A stretch of DNA of 64,000 nt from Pseudomonas lijiangensis (lineage in GTDB: Bacteria; Pseudomonadota; Gammaproteobacteria; Pseudomonadales; Pseudomonadaceae). How positions within the stretch are numbered: the first letter of the stretch is position 1; each line of letters starts with the position of its first letter. The DNA is taken from contig NZ_CP076668.1 of assembly GCF_018968705.1 (NCBI RefSeq), forward strand, positions 5,633,501-5,697,500, in the 5' to 3' direction. Position numbers and translations under genes: made by a program. Shown here one piece after another: positions 17,530 through 27,235 of the stretch. Under the pieces are notes generated by a model. It worked only from the letters and a program-made list of their open reading frames with translations. It had not been told where the DNA came from and did not search any database.

Positions 17530-17604
17530 GGCGGCTGTTCGTGGGGCACATTCGTGTGCGCCGGGTTCCTTGATTCCTGGTCTGTCAACCCGCGTACAGT
17601 CGCC
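17530..17604 (+). ncRNA. C4-like antisense RNA module, copy D
   Basis: GGCGGCTGTTCG pairs with CGCGTACAGTCGCC. Inside are a GGCACA-TTCG-TGTGCGCC hairpin and a second hairpin. Loop tract CTGTCAA (17582-17588) is exactly complementary to TTGACAG downstream (17615-17621) and upstream (17472-17478). Loop tract CCTTGATT (17568-17575) pairs with AATCAGGG (17642-17649, one G-U), which forms part of the ribosome site of the following reading frame. The tract sequences differ from copies A and C, yet the complementarity is kept. Confidence 0.7.
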
Positions 17605-17658
17605 ACCATTCTGATTGACAGCAGAAGGTGTCGGCTCAACCAATCAGGGAGATTCGAC

Positions 17659-17757
17659 ATGATCAGATCAACACCACATTCGCCCCAGGCTCATGCAACG
17701 ACCCGCGATTTCAACATCGGTCTTTTCAATGTAAAGCCCGGTATCGAGTTCATATGA
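17659..17757 (+). pseudogene. Truncated DUF3077 reading frame
   Basis: 32 residues, MIRSTPHSPQ followed by FNIGLFNVKPGIEF. The end aligns with the LFTVKQGV part of the intact gene at 10456, but the helical two thirds are missing because a stop falls right after. The start codon and GGGAG ribosome site are kept, as is the RNA leader. The stop overlaps the next start as ATGA, so the stub may now act as a leader peptide for the downstream gene. Confidence 0.6.
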
Positions 17758-18068
17758 GTTTTGTTGAGCTTTGCCTGAAAGGCGACGTACTGGAAGAAGA
17801 AATCGATCAGTTCGTGGAAGACTGGCACGAAGGGCGCCAAGGTGCGGACATCGAGCTGCATGAGCATCTCGGTATGAGCTGGGAAGAATATCAGTTGTGG
17901 TCTACCACACCTTCCGTGCTGCCGTTTGTACTGGCTGCACGTAAATGCGGCATCAGATTGGAAGACCAACTGGCCCAAGACACATTTGCCATAGCCACCA
18001 GCGCAAGCTCTGTTGCCGAAGCAACCAAAGTTGAGGTTTGGCTGCGCAGCATTGGCAAAATCCAGTGA
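17754..18068 (+). CDS. Unknown 104-residue acidic protein
   Basis: MSFVELCLKGDVLEEEIDQF begins a strongly acidic, helical protein with LHEHLGMSWEEYQLW in the middle and LPFVLAARKCGI after it. There is no signal peptide or membrane helix. Its ATG overlaps the stop of the truncated DUF3077 stub, so it is probably translated by coupling and comes under the same RNA leader. Its size, acidity and an overlapping mini-frame behind it would fit an antitoxin-like partner, but I recognise no toxin here and would not assign that role. Confidence 0.55.
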   Translation: MSFVELCLKGDVLEEEIDQFVEDWHEGRQGADIELHEHLGMSWEEYQLWSTTPSVLPFVLAARKCGIRLEDQLAQDTFAIATSASSVAEATKVEVWLRSIGKIQ

Positions 18069-18184
18069 CGCCAGAAGGCAAAGTGGCTAGCCGCGTCCTG
18101 CCCATTCGGAAATTGACACTACACTTCGATCTCGATCAATTCGCCACTGAGTATGGTGAGCTTGAGTCATCCTTGGTTCCTTAG
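18065..18184 (+). CDS. Possible 39-residue overlapping small ORF
   Basis: A GTG overlaps the stop of the 104-residue gene (GTGA), and the frame runs as VTPEGKVASRVLPIRK and LTLHFDLDQFATEYGELESS, ending at TAG 18184. The text looks protein-like, and the overlap suggests coupled translation. It may be the N-terminal remnant of a longer second gene of the pair. There is no independent ribosome site. Confidence 0.3.
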   Translation: MTPEGKVASRVLPIRKLTLHFDLDQFATEYGELESSLVP

Positions 18185-18343
18185 GCGGATTAAGAAGCTG
18201 CCATCCACCGTTGCGACACGGAAAAAGGGTTGCAAATCTAGTAGTCGGACCGCGCCCACGCAATCAACGTATGTGTCTTGTTGTTTCGTAGGCTTTTTCT
18301 GGCAAGGCTTTCTAAACCGATTGATAGCGAGAGGGTGACCCTA

Positions 18344-19132
18344 TCAAGAAACAACAACCCTCTCAATCTCGCCCTCACCCCTCACATCCGCCGCAACCCC
18401 ACTCGTATCCGCAAAAACATTAACCGCTCTCCTCTTCCGCGCATCACGAAGCTGCATCCAGAGCAAACTGGCGGCCAGTGAGGCGGCGACGATCAGAGTC
18501 AGCCACAACACGATCAGCAGATTGAAGGAAACGCCATTGTTCAGTTCCCGGAAGATGCCGAGGGCAAAGGCGGTGTACCAGGACATTGCGGAGAGTGCGC
18601 CTGATACCAGGAAGATGGCGATGCGGGTACGCGATACGCCTTCAAGAATCGGTTGGCTCATGTCGCGCAACACGACGGGCAATACGAATACGTGGATAAG
18701 CATGCCGTTTAGGGTCAGGGCGGCGACTATGCATACCTTTGCCCAGAGTTTGGGGTTGCTGAGTTTTTCCGGGGACTCCAGGCCGTAGAGGGCGAGGAAT
18801 CCCAGGCCGGAAAGCCATAGCAGGCCGAGGCCTATGGCGACTACGGTGCTGATGAAGGTGAAGGTGCTCTTGATTTCAACCGGCAGACTGCCCTTGCGCA
18901 TCCAGCGAAGGATCCAGTAATCCAGCATGGTCGCGCCGCCCAGGCCGAAACACAGGCCGAGAAGATGCAGGCCTATCAGGACGGTCAATACTCGTACGTG
19001 AGGAAGTGGATCGGGCAAATCGATGCGCAGCGCACGTGGGTCTGCCAGCACAGGCTCACTGGCAATCAATGCCACTGCTCCCGCTATCAAAGGGATGACT
19101 AAATAAAGCGGGTTAGCAGTTCGTTTGTCCAT
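18344..19132 (-). CDS. Multi-pass inner membrane protein
   Basis: 262 residues with about six transmembrane helices (for example LTVLIGLHLLGLCFGLGGA, VVAIGLGLLWLSGLGFLALY, IVAALTLNGMLIHVFVLPVV). The N-terminus has one helix followed by an outside stretch. The family is not recognised with certainty; it resembles Pseudomonas proteins annotated only as membrane proteins. It stands alone on the minus strand with about 780 bases of empty sequence upstream. Confidence 0.65.
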   Translation of the reverse strand: MDKRTANPLYLVIPLIAGAVALIASEPVLADPRALRIDLPDPLPHVRVLTVLIGLHLLGLCFGLGGATMLDYWILRWMRKGSLPVEIKSTFTFISTVVAIGLGLLWLSGLGFLALYGLESPEKLSNPKLWAKVCIVAALTLNGMLIHVFVLPVVLRDMSQPILEGVSRTRIAIFLVSGALSAMSWYTAFALGIFRELNNGVSFNLLIVLWLTLIVAASLAASLLWMQLRDARKRRAVNVFADTSGVAADVRGEGEIERVVVS

Positions 19133-19914
19133 TTGTAATTACCTCGGCCAAGGAGACCTTATCCATGAGAAAGCCAGATCCTTGCCGAAGAATAATGAAC
19201 AGGAATTAAAAGTATAATTAAAATTCTGAATTATCTAATTCAATAAATACTTCTTGATTTTTATTGCCTACCGGTGAGTAATTGGAAGTTTTTATTTTTC
19301 TTATTAACCCTCGGCGATTGAAATACTTTTTTACAAAGCTTGTCTCAATCTTCAGGCTTTTACCCATACTTACTTTCACGTAAGTACTTTAAAACTTCTG
19401 AAAGCAAATTAACAGCTTCATTTTTTAAATGTTCGCACCCCGATTGGGTCGTGGCCACTCCACGCCTTGGTAACGGTACAGACGTGCAGCAACGGTGCCC
19501 GCGCCTGGGGCTTGCTCAAGGAACACTGTTGACAGCGAGACCTAGGATGAACTGAAAATCATCGTGGGCGGCGTGTGACCCCATTCACAGAAAGCCGTTC
19601 GGGGCAGTACGTGTAAAAGTCTTGATCACGCATATTGATGATGAAGAACTTTATAACGATTGCTATCGAGTGGGATTACAAATGAAATAGTGGAAAACCT
19701 GTCAGTTCAAGCAATACCCAAGCCTTTCACATAAGCGAGCAGACCGAGGAGAGCGACGGCTAAAAAGTATGAGCTACACATCTTTACCTCTCACATCATT
19801 GCTGGATAATGGCTTTCGGCCACCCTTCCTCACCTAAGGGTTTCTATCGCAATAATCCGTTAGCCGTCTTCAAACAGGATGATCAGGCTACGGGACAAGG
19901 AGTTAGCACCGTTG
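19133..19914. other. AT-rich non-coding stretch
   Basis: No convincing gene. The first 300 bases are very AT-rich; the rest has mixed composition and fragments of protein-like text (for example KVLITHIDDEELYNDCYRVG around 19614-19690) too short to assign. This looks like decayed accessory DNA plus the promoter regions of the two flanking genes. Confidence 0.4.
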
Positions 19915-20673
19915 ATGCCGTCACCAGACTCATCCCCCCCTCTGAACCGCACTCAGAAAATCACTTCCTGGATTGCCAAAGGCATGACAGGTATCGGCGT
20001 TGTACTAGGGGTCATGTGGACGCTGATTACCTATGCGATACCCGATCCTAGTGTGCTCGGCTTCAGCTTCATCAGTTGGAAGAACGTAGTGTTGCTGGTC
20101 AGTACATTCCTGTTCCTGGGTGTCGTATCCATAGGGTGGCAGATACGCAACTTGATGCCGGTGTTCAGGGGATTACTGCAGTTCTTCATGGTCGCCGTTT
20201 TGTCTTTTGGCTTTTTCACTTTGGGCACTGAATACGCCAAGCCATCTTTTGAGTTCGCCAAGCTGCAATCCAAGATCGTCGAGAATGATGGCAGCAATCT
20301 TCTAGGCAAGCGTATGGAGGTGCTGGATAACGTACGGATCGAGCTGGATGGCTGTGAAAGCATTGGCCGCTTTCCTAATTGCACTTTTGTGCTGACCAAT
20401 CTGAATGTGGATCGTTTCTTCCGCTTTGACGGCAGTACCCGACTGTTTGATGAGTCCGGCGGCCCACTGAACCCCGAGAAAATTCGGGTCGGGCAGGTCG
20501 AAGACACCTACCGGCTACAATTTCAGCTAATTCGCAACGTACCGACACGAGTGACGCTGGCCTTCCAGCAAAGCAGCGACAAGCTGAATAAAACACCAGC
20601 GATCAAGCTGGCCTTTCAAGATGTGAACAGTGAGTTACTGACACTCAAATTCAGTGAAATCGTGATGCGCTAA
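19915..20673 (+). CDS. Membrane protein with three N-terminal helices, unknown
   Basis: 252 residues from ATG 19915, with AAGGAG 12 bases upstream. Three helices (MTGIGVVLGVMWTLITYAI, VVLLVSTFLFLGVVSIGW, LLQFFMVAVLSFGFFTLG) are followed by a soluble beta-rich domain of about 140 residues with two cysteines (LDGCESIGRFPNCTF). The C-terminal part should lie on one side of the inner membrane as a ligand or protein-binding module. I recognise no family. It is convergent with the AlbA ATPase-like gene and lies in the accessory region. Confidence 0.55.
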   Translation: MPSPDSSPPLNRTQKITSWIAKGMTGIGVVLGVMWTLITYAIPDPSVLGFSFISWKNVVLLVSTFLFLGVVSIGWQIRNLMPVFRGLLQFFMVAVLSFGFFTLGTEYAKPSFEFAKLQSKIVENDGSNLLGKRMEVLDNVRIELDGCESIGRFPNCTFVLTNLNVDRFFRFDGSTRLFDESGGPLNPEKIRVGQVEDTYRLQFQLIRNVPTRVTLAFQQSSDKLNKTPAIKLAFQDVNSELLTLKFSEIVMR

Positions 20674-20742
20674 CAAACAGGCGCGTAGGCGTCAGCCATT
20701 CGCCTCGTCTCGAATGCGCCTCCCAGTACATTGCTCTGATAT

Positions 20743-22185
20743 CTACCGTTTGCCTTCCAGACGCCGTCTGATCGTGCCTCCTTGGGAGGTCAGACGATAT
20801 TTCTGGTTACGGCTGGTAGGCTTGTCAGGGACGGTCATGGCTATGATCCCCTGCTCCAGAGCTGGTACCAGGTACTGTTTGCGAAAGTGCTCGGCATCGC
20901 TCAGCTTCAGTTGCTGCTGAAGATCCATGCGGCTCACTTCACCATCCAAGGCCAGGATGAGTTTTTCGACTTCCGGGGTGACTTCCGGGGTGACTTCCGG
21001 GGTGACTTCCGGGGTGACTTCCGGGGCGAAGAAGGTAAGCGTAACCCCGGAAGATCCTTCGGAGTGCCAGATGGGTGCAGGGAGACCTGCATCTTCACAT
21101 GCTCGGCGAATCAATACGCTTCCACGCCCTAGCTTTTCCATGTAACCGAGCAGGTAGAGAACATGGGCAATATCCGGGTTGCGCAATACGGAAATGTGCC
21201 CCTGTTGGAGTTGCTCAGCACTGACCCCTTCAGGCAATCCACCCGAGTTCCAGATCTGCACCTGTGACGGACTGATTTCCACTTTGATGCCTCCGGAAAA
21301 GCTACTGTAGTCACGGTGGGCAAAAGCGTTGACGATGCCTTCACGGATAGCCATTTCGGGATACAAAGGGAGGTCTTCACGCTGAGTGCTGTCGCTGCTG
21401 AAGCGCGCTCTCGAGGGCGTGTTGCGCATGATGAAGGTGAACAGTTGCTCGATCACCTCGGTCATGGGGCCCGCAAAGTGCTGCAGGTCCTGGTATTCAT
21501 CAGCGGTCTTGCTGCTATAGCAGACAGCACGCACCCTGGCCTGCGGATGACGCCGCACAGGATCTCTGGCAAGCAATACATCGGCGGCATTGGTCATGCG
21601 TCCATACTTGGCCAGCGACAATAACTGCAGTTGATGCAAAAGCCCCTGCTCCGACTGCTTCGCCTCAAGCGGGATGCGCGAAGCGGAGAGCAATTTGCGA
21701 CACGCCGAAGCAGAAAGCAGTTGCTCGTCCAGTTCGGCTGAAAACAGACGCTCCCAACGCTCAGGCTCAACCTGCTTGCGCAGCACCATATCGCGGATGG
21801 TTTCAATATCGGCCTTACGTGTCTGCTCACCCTCACGGATGTAGATATCATTGCGAAAAGCGTATGGAACGTCCTTGCCGGAAGGCACTTCGATCACCAG
21901 GACTTGCTTGCCGTCGATATCCTGAACTTCAAACGAAAACAGCACAGGCGGCTGGATCTGGGCCTTCAGCATGGCTTCCAGCTTTTGAGCTGTCTGCGCT
22001 GCGCTTTCAATACCCAGAACCTCTCCGTCCCTACCAACGCCACATACCAGATACCCGCCCAGCGAATTGAGAAACGCACAAATCTGCGGACCACAGCTTT
22101 CAGGACGTGCATGACTCTTGAATTCCAGAGTCTGATTTTCACCCAGCAGCAAAAATGCTCTAAGTTCGGCGGGAGTCTTATTCAT
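20743..22185 (-). CDS. AlbA_2/Schlafen-type putative ATP- and DNA-binding protein
   Basis: 480 residues. The N-terminal 150 (LLLGENQTLEFKSH, FLNSLGGYLVCGVG, VPSGKDVPYAFRN) form the Schlafen AlbA_2 domain. The middle carries the HATPase-like block (AIREGIVNAFAHRDYS, VQIWNSGGLP, HVLYLLGYMEKLGRGS) common in these putative regulators. A run of EVTP repeats links to a C-terminal winged-helix-like tail. The start overlaps the last 8 bases of the DUF4062 gene upstream, so the two are one operon and probably one system. Proteins of this build occur in defence islands and near mobile DNA; a specific role is not established. Confidence 0.8.
   Translation of the reverse strand: MNKTPAELRAFLLLGENQTLEFKSHARPESCGPQICAFLNSLGGYLVCGVGRDGEVLGIESAAQTAQKLEAMLKAQIQPPVLFSFEVQDIDGKQVLVIEVPSGKDVPYAFRNDIYIREGEQTRKADIETIRDMVLRKQVEPERWERLFSAELDEQLLSASACRKLLSASRIPLEAKQSEQGLLHQLQLLSLAKYGRMTNAADVLLARDPVRRHPQARVRAVCYSSKTADEYQDLQHFAGPMTEVIEQLFTFIMRNTPSRARFSSDSTQREDLPLYPEMAIREGIVNAFAHRDYSSFSGGIKVEISPSQVQIWNSGGLPEGVSAEQLQQGHISVLRNPDIAHVLYLLGYMEKLGRGSVLIRRACEDAGLPAPIWHSEGSSGVTLTFFAPEVTPEVTPEVTPEVTPEVEKLILALDGEVSRMDLQQQLKLSDAEHFRKQYLVPALEQGIIAMTVPDKPTSRNQKYRLTSQGGTIRRRLEGKR
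20970..21026. repeat. 12-bp tandem repeat inside AlbA_2 gene
   Basis: The unit GGGGTGACTTCC is repeated about four to five times head to tail, encoding EVTP repeats in the protein linker. Copy number is likely to vary between strains by slippage without breaking the frame. Confidence 0.85.
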
Positions 22186-22810
22186 CCTGGCCTCTCAAGC
22201 GTTGGGCAACATCTTTGCTGTTGCCCAGATGATCCAGCAGCCGTTGTTCGACGTCCTGATATCGCGAGAACTGCGCGACGACAAACAGGTTGGCATCGTC
22301 ATCGCGCTCATATTTCTGAACCCAGTTTCCCTGGCGCTCATCCAGAGGCAAGTGCTCCATGGTCGCGTCTTCATACATATCAATGACTTTCAAATCAGTG
22401 ATTGAGGTCGATTTGGGCTTGAGCGTGAGCGTGTGTCGTTCGGTCTGTTTGCGATGGCCAAGGTCGGCCAGCAAGCGCCGAGCGAATACGACATGGTCAT
22501 GGGCGAGAAACCAGCGCGGCTTTTTCAGTTCCACAGCTCGTTTTATTTCCTTATGGGTGATGGAAATACCCGTTTTATCTACTCCGCTGCCATATTGCGG
22601 GGTAATGATACCTAGAAACAGATCGCATTTTTCCACGGCCATCAGGCAGCTCTCAAATGCCGACTCCTCGGAAAAGACGGGAACAGTGCCTTTATGGGAC
22701 ATCCAGACCTCATAACCGAAGCTGGTCAGCAACGTGTAGACACGATCCAGGAGCTCTTCCACACCAAAGACAGTGGAAGACACCATAATCTTGAGTTTTT
22801 TACCATCCAT
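22178..22810 (-). CDS. DUF4062 protein
   Basis: 210 residues. KLKIMVSSTVFGVEELLDRV and YEVWMSHKGTVPVFSEESAF, then CDLFLGIITPQYGSGVDKTG and THKEIKRAVELKKPRWF, are the hallmark of DUF4062, a TIR- or nucleotide-deoxyribosyltransferase-like fold often found in suspected defence operons. Glu-containing motifs (THKEIKRA) could be catalytic. It is the first gene of a two-gene operon with the AlbA_2 protein (8-base overlap). A role in sensing or cleaving a nucleotide during stress or infection is inference. Confidence 0.82.
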   Translation of the reverse strand: MDGKKLKIMVSSTVFGVEELLDRVYTLLTSFGYEVWMSHKGTVPVFSEESAFESCLMAVEKCDLFLGIITPQYGSGVDKTGISITHKEIKRAVELKKPRWFLAHDHVVFARRLLADLGHRKQTERHTLTLKPKSTSITDLKVIDMYEDATMEHLPLDERQGNWVQKYERDDDANLFVVAQFSRYQDVEQRLLDHLGNSKDVAQRLRGQDE

Positions 22811-22976
22811 GTTCTAGTTGATCCGGCCTCGGTTTCAGGGCCGAAAAGTTACAGCGTCAACCTTCGCCTGCCTAGTGCTCTGTCTCAGAAAGAAATAATC
22901 AAGTATTACCACACCACCGTCAGCCTCTGCCCTGACAGCTTGAGCGTCCCGGCCTATGCCTGACAGTCACCCATAA

Positions 22977-23013
22977 AAAATGCCCCGATCCAGAGACCGG
23001 GGCATTTTTCAAA
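22977..23013. terminator. Terminator after porin gene, usable both ways
   Basis: AAAAAATGCCCCGATC CAGA GACCGGGGCATTTTT is a strong stem with A and T runs on both sides, 24 bases after the porin stop on the minus strand. Confidence 0.85.
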
Positions 23014-23035
23014 CAGCGGTTACACAGTCACGTCA

Positions 23036-24349
23036 TTAGAAGACGTTGATTGGGTAATCCACGAAGATACGAACTTCGTTACCTTCGCTGTTGTAGTTCT
23101 GAGCATCAGCGGAAACACGCAGGATCGAGCTACGCAGGCGAACGGACAAGTCTTTGGCCGGGCCGCCTTGTACAACGTAGGTCACCTGGTTGAAGAACTC
23201 ACGCTCTGTGCCATTGCCGCTACCTGGGGTGCCGTCGTCGATGTTGTCGCCACGAACGTAGGCAGTCTTGTAGCTCAGGCCTGGAGTGATCAGGCTGGAC
23301 AGGTCGACGCCGTAGGCAACTTGCCACGAACGCTCGTCCTTGCCGTTGAAGTCAGACCAGTAGGAGTTGGCCAGGTAGATGGTGTTGCCGCCATCACCGA
23401 AACCACGGTTATTGAACTGGCCAGCCTGATAGCCACCATAGTTGTAGCCGGTTTCGCCGGTGCTGCGTTGGTGAGCCAGGGTGAAGGAGTGGATGCCCAC
23501 AGCCCAGGTCGCCGCCAGGCTCCAGATCTTGTTGTCACGCGCGCCAGCGGCGGCGGCAGCAGAATAGTCCTTGTCCAGCTTGGTCTTGTAGCCGTTGAAG
23601 TCCAGAGTCAGAGACTGGTCTTGTGGCAGAGCGAAGACGTAGTTCAGGTTCAGGTACTGCTTCTTGAATACGTCTTCGTTGTCGGAAGCGTAAGCAGCGG
23701 CGCTGAATGCGTCGGTGAACTTGTAGCTACCGCCGAACACGTTGATGCTTTTCAGGTCACCACTGTCACGACCTTCAGCGCTCTTGCGAGCTTCCTGAGT
23801 GAAACGACCGGCAACCAGTTCCAGACCTTCGATCTCTTTGGAAGTGATCATGGTGCCGGTGTAACTTTCTGGTAACAGGCGCGAGTTATCGTAGCTCAGC
23901 ACTGGCAGCTGAGGCATTTGATCGCCGTACTTGAGCACAGTGTTGGAAACGCGGAATTTTACCGCTGCGCCAGCACGAGACAGGTCGTTGGCTGCGGAGC
24001 CATTGGTGCCATCTGCATCAGGGCTGCCCTGCTTGAAGAAGTCGATACCGCCAGCGCCGCTGCGACCTTTACCACCATCCAGACGGATGCCGTACAGACC
24101 GAATGCATCAACGCCCACACCCACGGTGCCCTGGGTGAAACCGGACGTGAAGTTACCGATGAACGCCTGGCCCCATTCAGCCTTGTCGTCATCACCATTC
24201 TTGTAATCGCGGTTGATGTACGCGTTACGCAGATTGATGGTCAAGTGGCTGTCGTCAATGAAGCCCTTGGAATCTGCTTGCCCCTGCGCCATTGCCTGGC
24301 TAGCGCTGATAATGCCCAGAGCGAGCAAACCGATACGTTTATTAAACAT
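23036..24349 (-). CDS. OprD-family outer membrane porin
   Basis: 437 residues. A signal peptide (MFNKRIGLLALGIISASQAM, cut after AMA) is followed by GFIDDSHLTINLRNAYINRD, the usual start of OprD porins, and an 18-strand barrel with alternating pattern ending in VDYPINVF (C-terminal Phe). It should pass a small charged substrate such as an amino acid, peptide or organic acid across the outer membrane. Subtype (OprD, OprQ, OpdX) cannot be told by eye. It lies near the agmatine genes, but there is no proof of linkage. Confidence 0.92.
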   Translation of the reverse strand: MFNKRIGLLALGIISASQAMAQGQADSKGFIDDSHLTINLRNAYINRDYKNGDDDKAEWGQAFIGNFTSGFTQGTVGVGVDAFGLYGIRLDGGKGRSGAGGIDFFKQGSPDADGTNGSAANDLSRAGAAVKFRVSNTVLKYGDQMPQLPVLSYDNSRLLPESYTGTMITSKEIEGLELVAGRFTQEARKSAEGRDSGDLKSINVFGGSYKFTDAFSAAAYASDNEDVFKKQYLNLNYVFALPQDQSLTLDFNGYKTKLDKDYSAAAAAGARDNKIWSLAATWAVGIHSFTLAHQRSTGETGYNYGGYQAGQFNNRGFGDGGNTIYLANSYWSDFNGKDERSWQVAYGVDLSSLITPGLSYKTAYVRGDNIDDGTPGSGNGTEREFFNQVTYVVQGGPAKDLSVRLRSSILRVSADAQNYNSEGNEVRIFVDYPINVF

Positions 24350-24583
24350 CTTGTTTTCCTTCTTTACGGATTGACACGCGCCGTGGCGGCTTCCCTGAGA
24401 GAGGGCGACCGAGGATTTCTGACTTTGGGCGAAAGTACAGAAGACCGAACGAGATCATCGCAGCGGACTACGAATGGACGTACATGGCGTATAGCCACAA
24501 GCGGTGGGACGTGAATCCTAGTCCCAAGGCTTGAGGGGTGTCAAACATGGAGATGGCCGTGTTAGAAGGGTCCTACGCGATAA

Positions 24584-24784
24584 TCAGTCTTTCAGCACAC
24601 CCAACAGAGCCTCGAGTTCCGCATCGTTGAACAGGCCTGCCGGATATCGCTGCAGAAGCATTGCCCGCACATCCGGTCGGGGTTTCGGGAGTTTGGTCGT
24701 CCTTAACCAATCCGCCATCATCTGGCGAGCCTCGTAACTGGCAGACAAACCACGAGCATTATGCCGGTTGATACCTGCGTTCAT
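24584..24784 (-). CDS. Small protein resembling BPSL0761 family
   Basis: 66 residues with an AGAGG site ten bases before the start codon. SASYEARQMMADWLRTTKLP then DVRAMLLQRYP follows the order of the short BPSL0761-type proteins (Arg-rich helix, a Leu-rich turn, then VR-x-LLR-x-YP). Their function is unknown. It stands alone between the porin and agmatine deiminase genes. The resemblance is from memory and modest. Confidence 0.5.
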   Translation of the reverse strand: MNAGINRHNARGLSASYEARQMMADWLRTTKLPKPRPDVRAMLLQRYPAGLFNDAELEALLGVLKD

Positions 24785-24910
24785 AATGACAACCTCTTGA
24801 GCCGTGAGGGGCTAAATCTACGGACGCTTTGTGACAGAAAAACGAAAAAAACCTCCCGCTATTTACCCACCGTCGGGCCAGAATCAAGGTAATTGCTACA
24901 AAGCGTTACC

Positions 24911-24940
24911 CAAAAAAAAGCCTATCGGTTGATAGGCTTA
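24911..24940 (-). terminator. Terminator downstream of aguA
   Basis: On the minus strand AAGCCTATCAACCGATAGGCTT is followed by a long T run, 47 bases after the agmatine deiminase stop codon. Confidence 0.85.
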
Positions 24941-24987
24941 GTGCAGCAAAAAAAGGACCATTTGCCAGTCAGGGATGTAAGCAAATA

Positions 24988-26105
24988 TTACAAAGGCGTC
25001 TTCCGGGGAGCAGGTTGCTGTTGGGTCAGGCAATGGATATTACCTCCGCCCAGCAGTAACTCACGGCCAGGTGCCATCACCACCTCATGCTCAGGGAACA
25101 GCCGCTGCAGGATTTCACGGGCTGTCTCGTCCATCGGATCATCGAAACTCGGGGCAATGATGCCGCCGTTGACGATCAGAAAGTTCACATAAGAGCCCGC
25201 CAGACGCACCGAAGGGTCGCGTTCCTGACTGCCGTGCACCTTGTCGACGCCTGCACATTCTTCTTCGGTCGCGAACAAGGGACCGGGAATAGGCATTTTA
25301 TGGACGGTGATTTCACGTCCTTTGGCATCACGGGTGTTTTCCAAAATACTCAACGCTGCATGACAACGTGTGTAGTTGGGGTCTTTGGGATCATCGGTCC
25401 AGGCCAGCAACACCTCACCCGGACGCACGTAGCAGCAGAAGTTATCCACATGCCCGTCCGTTTCGTCGTTGAACAGACCATCGGGCAGCCAGATGACCTT
25501 GTCCACCGCCAGGTTATCGCTGAGCACCGCTTCGATCTGCTCACGGGAGAGGTTCGGGTTGCGGTTGCGATTGAGCAGGCATTCTTCAGTGGTAATCAGG
25601 GTGCCTTCGCCATCGACATGGATCGAGCCGCCCTCAAGCACGAAGCCTTCGGTGACATAACGCGGGCAACGTTCGATTTCCAGGACCTTGCTCGCCAGTT
25701 GCGAGTCCAGGTTCCACGGCGAATACAGGCCGCCGTCAAAGCCGCCCCAGGCATTGAAGTCCCAGTCCACGCCACGCACTTCGCCCTGGTAGTTGATGAC
25801 GAAGGTCGGGCCGGTATCGCGCACCCAGGCATCGTCATTGCTGATTTCCACTACACGAATGTTGGGCATGTCGAGGTGGGCGCGGGCGTTGTCATATTGC
25901 CTGGCAGACACCGCAACCGTGACCGGCTCGAAACGGGCAATCGCCTTGGCGATGGCAACATGGGCAGCCTGCGCGGGCTTGCCGCCCAGGCGCCAGTTGT
26001 CGGGACGCTCCGGCCAGACCATCCAGACCTGAGTCTGTGGCGCCCATTCGGCGGGCATGTGGAAACCGTCGGCGCGGGGCGTGCTCTTGAGCGTCGTCAT
26101 GGCCA

Positions 26106-26106
<1 letters not shown>
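24988..26106 (-). CDS. aguA: Agmatine deiminase
   Basis: 372 residues of the Porphyromonas-type peptidyl-arginine deiminase fold; converts agmatine to N-carbamoylputrescine. Conserved blocks: [45 protein letters not shown] with the substrate-binding Glu, [13 protein letters not shown] with the catalytic His and Asp, and the nucleophile Cys359 in [13 protein letters not shown]. Its start overlaps the aguB stop by one base at 26106, so both enzymes form one operon making putrescine from arginine-derived agmatine. Confidence 0.95.
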
Positions 26107-26984
<878 letters not shown>

Positions 26985-27034
26985 GGAAATGCCTCCTGGG
27001 CGGGCTCATGAAAATCTTGGATGACTTGAAAAAC

Positions 27035-27122
27035 TCAGTGGGAGCGAATTCATTCGCGAATGGCGATTTCGCAAATGGTGACTTCGCGAATGAGCGGAAC
27101 GCCGCCCGATTCTCTCCCACAG
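27035..27122. repeat. REP cluster
   Basis: GTGGGAGCGAATTCATTCGCGAA at 27040 is followed by several CGAATG/CATTCG fragments and ends in an inverted TCTCCCAC near 27112-27120. This is the same REP family as 2705-2762, in diverged tandem form, upstream of aguB. Bases 27123-27235 are AT-rich with no gene. Confidence 0.65.
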
Positions 27123-27235
27123 GTATCAGATATCAGTAAACAGTTGCCGTTTTATAACGGATAAAAATCGGCTTTTAAAGAGGATAACGGCTCAAAACAA
27201 AATAAAACTCCAATTTAAGCCGATACCCATCGAAT

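Noticed and set aside
20970..21026. Short direct repeats as a possible CRISPR array
   Set aside because: Units are contiguous 12-mers without spacers and encode a protein linker.
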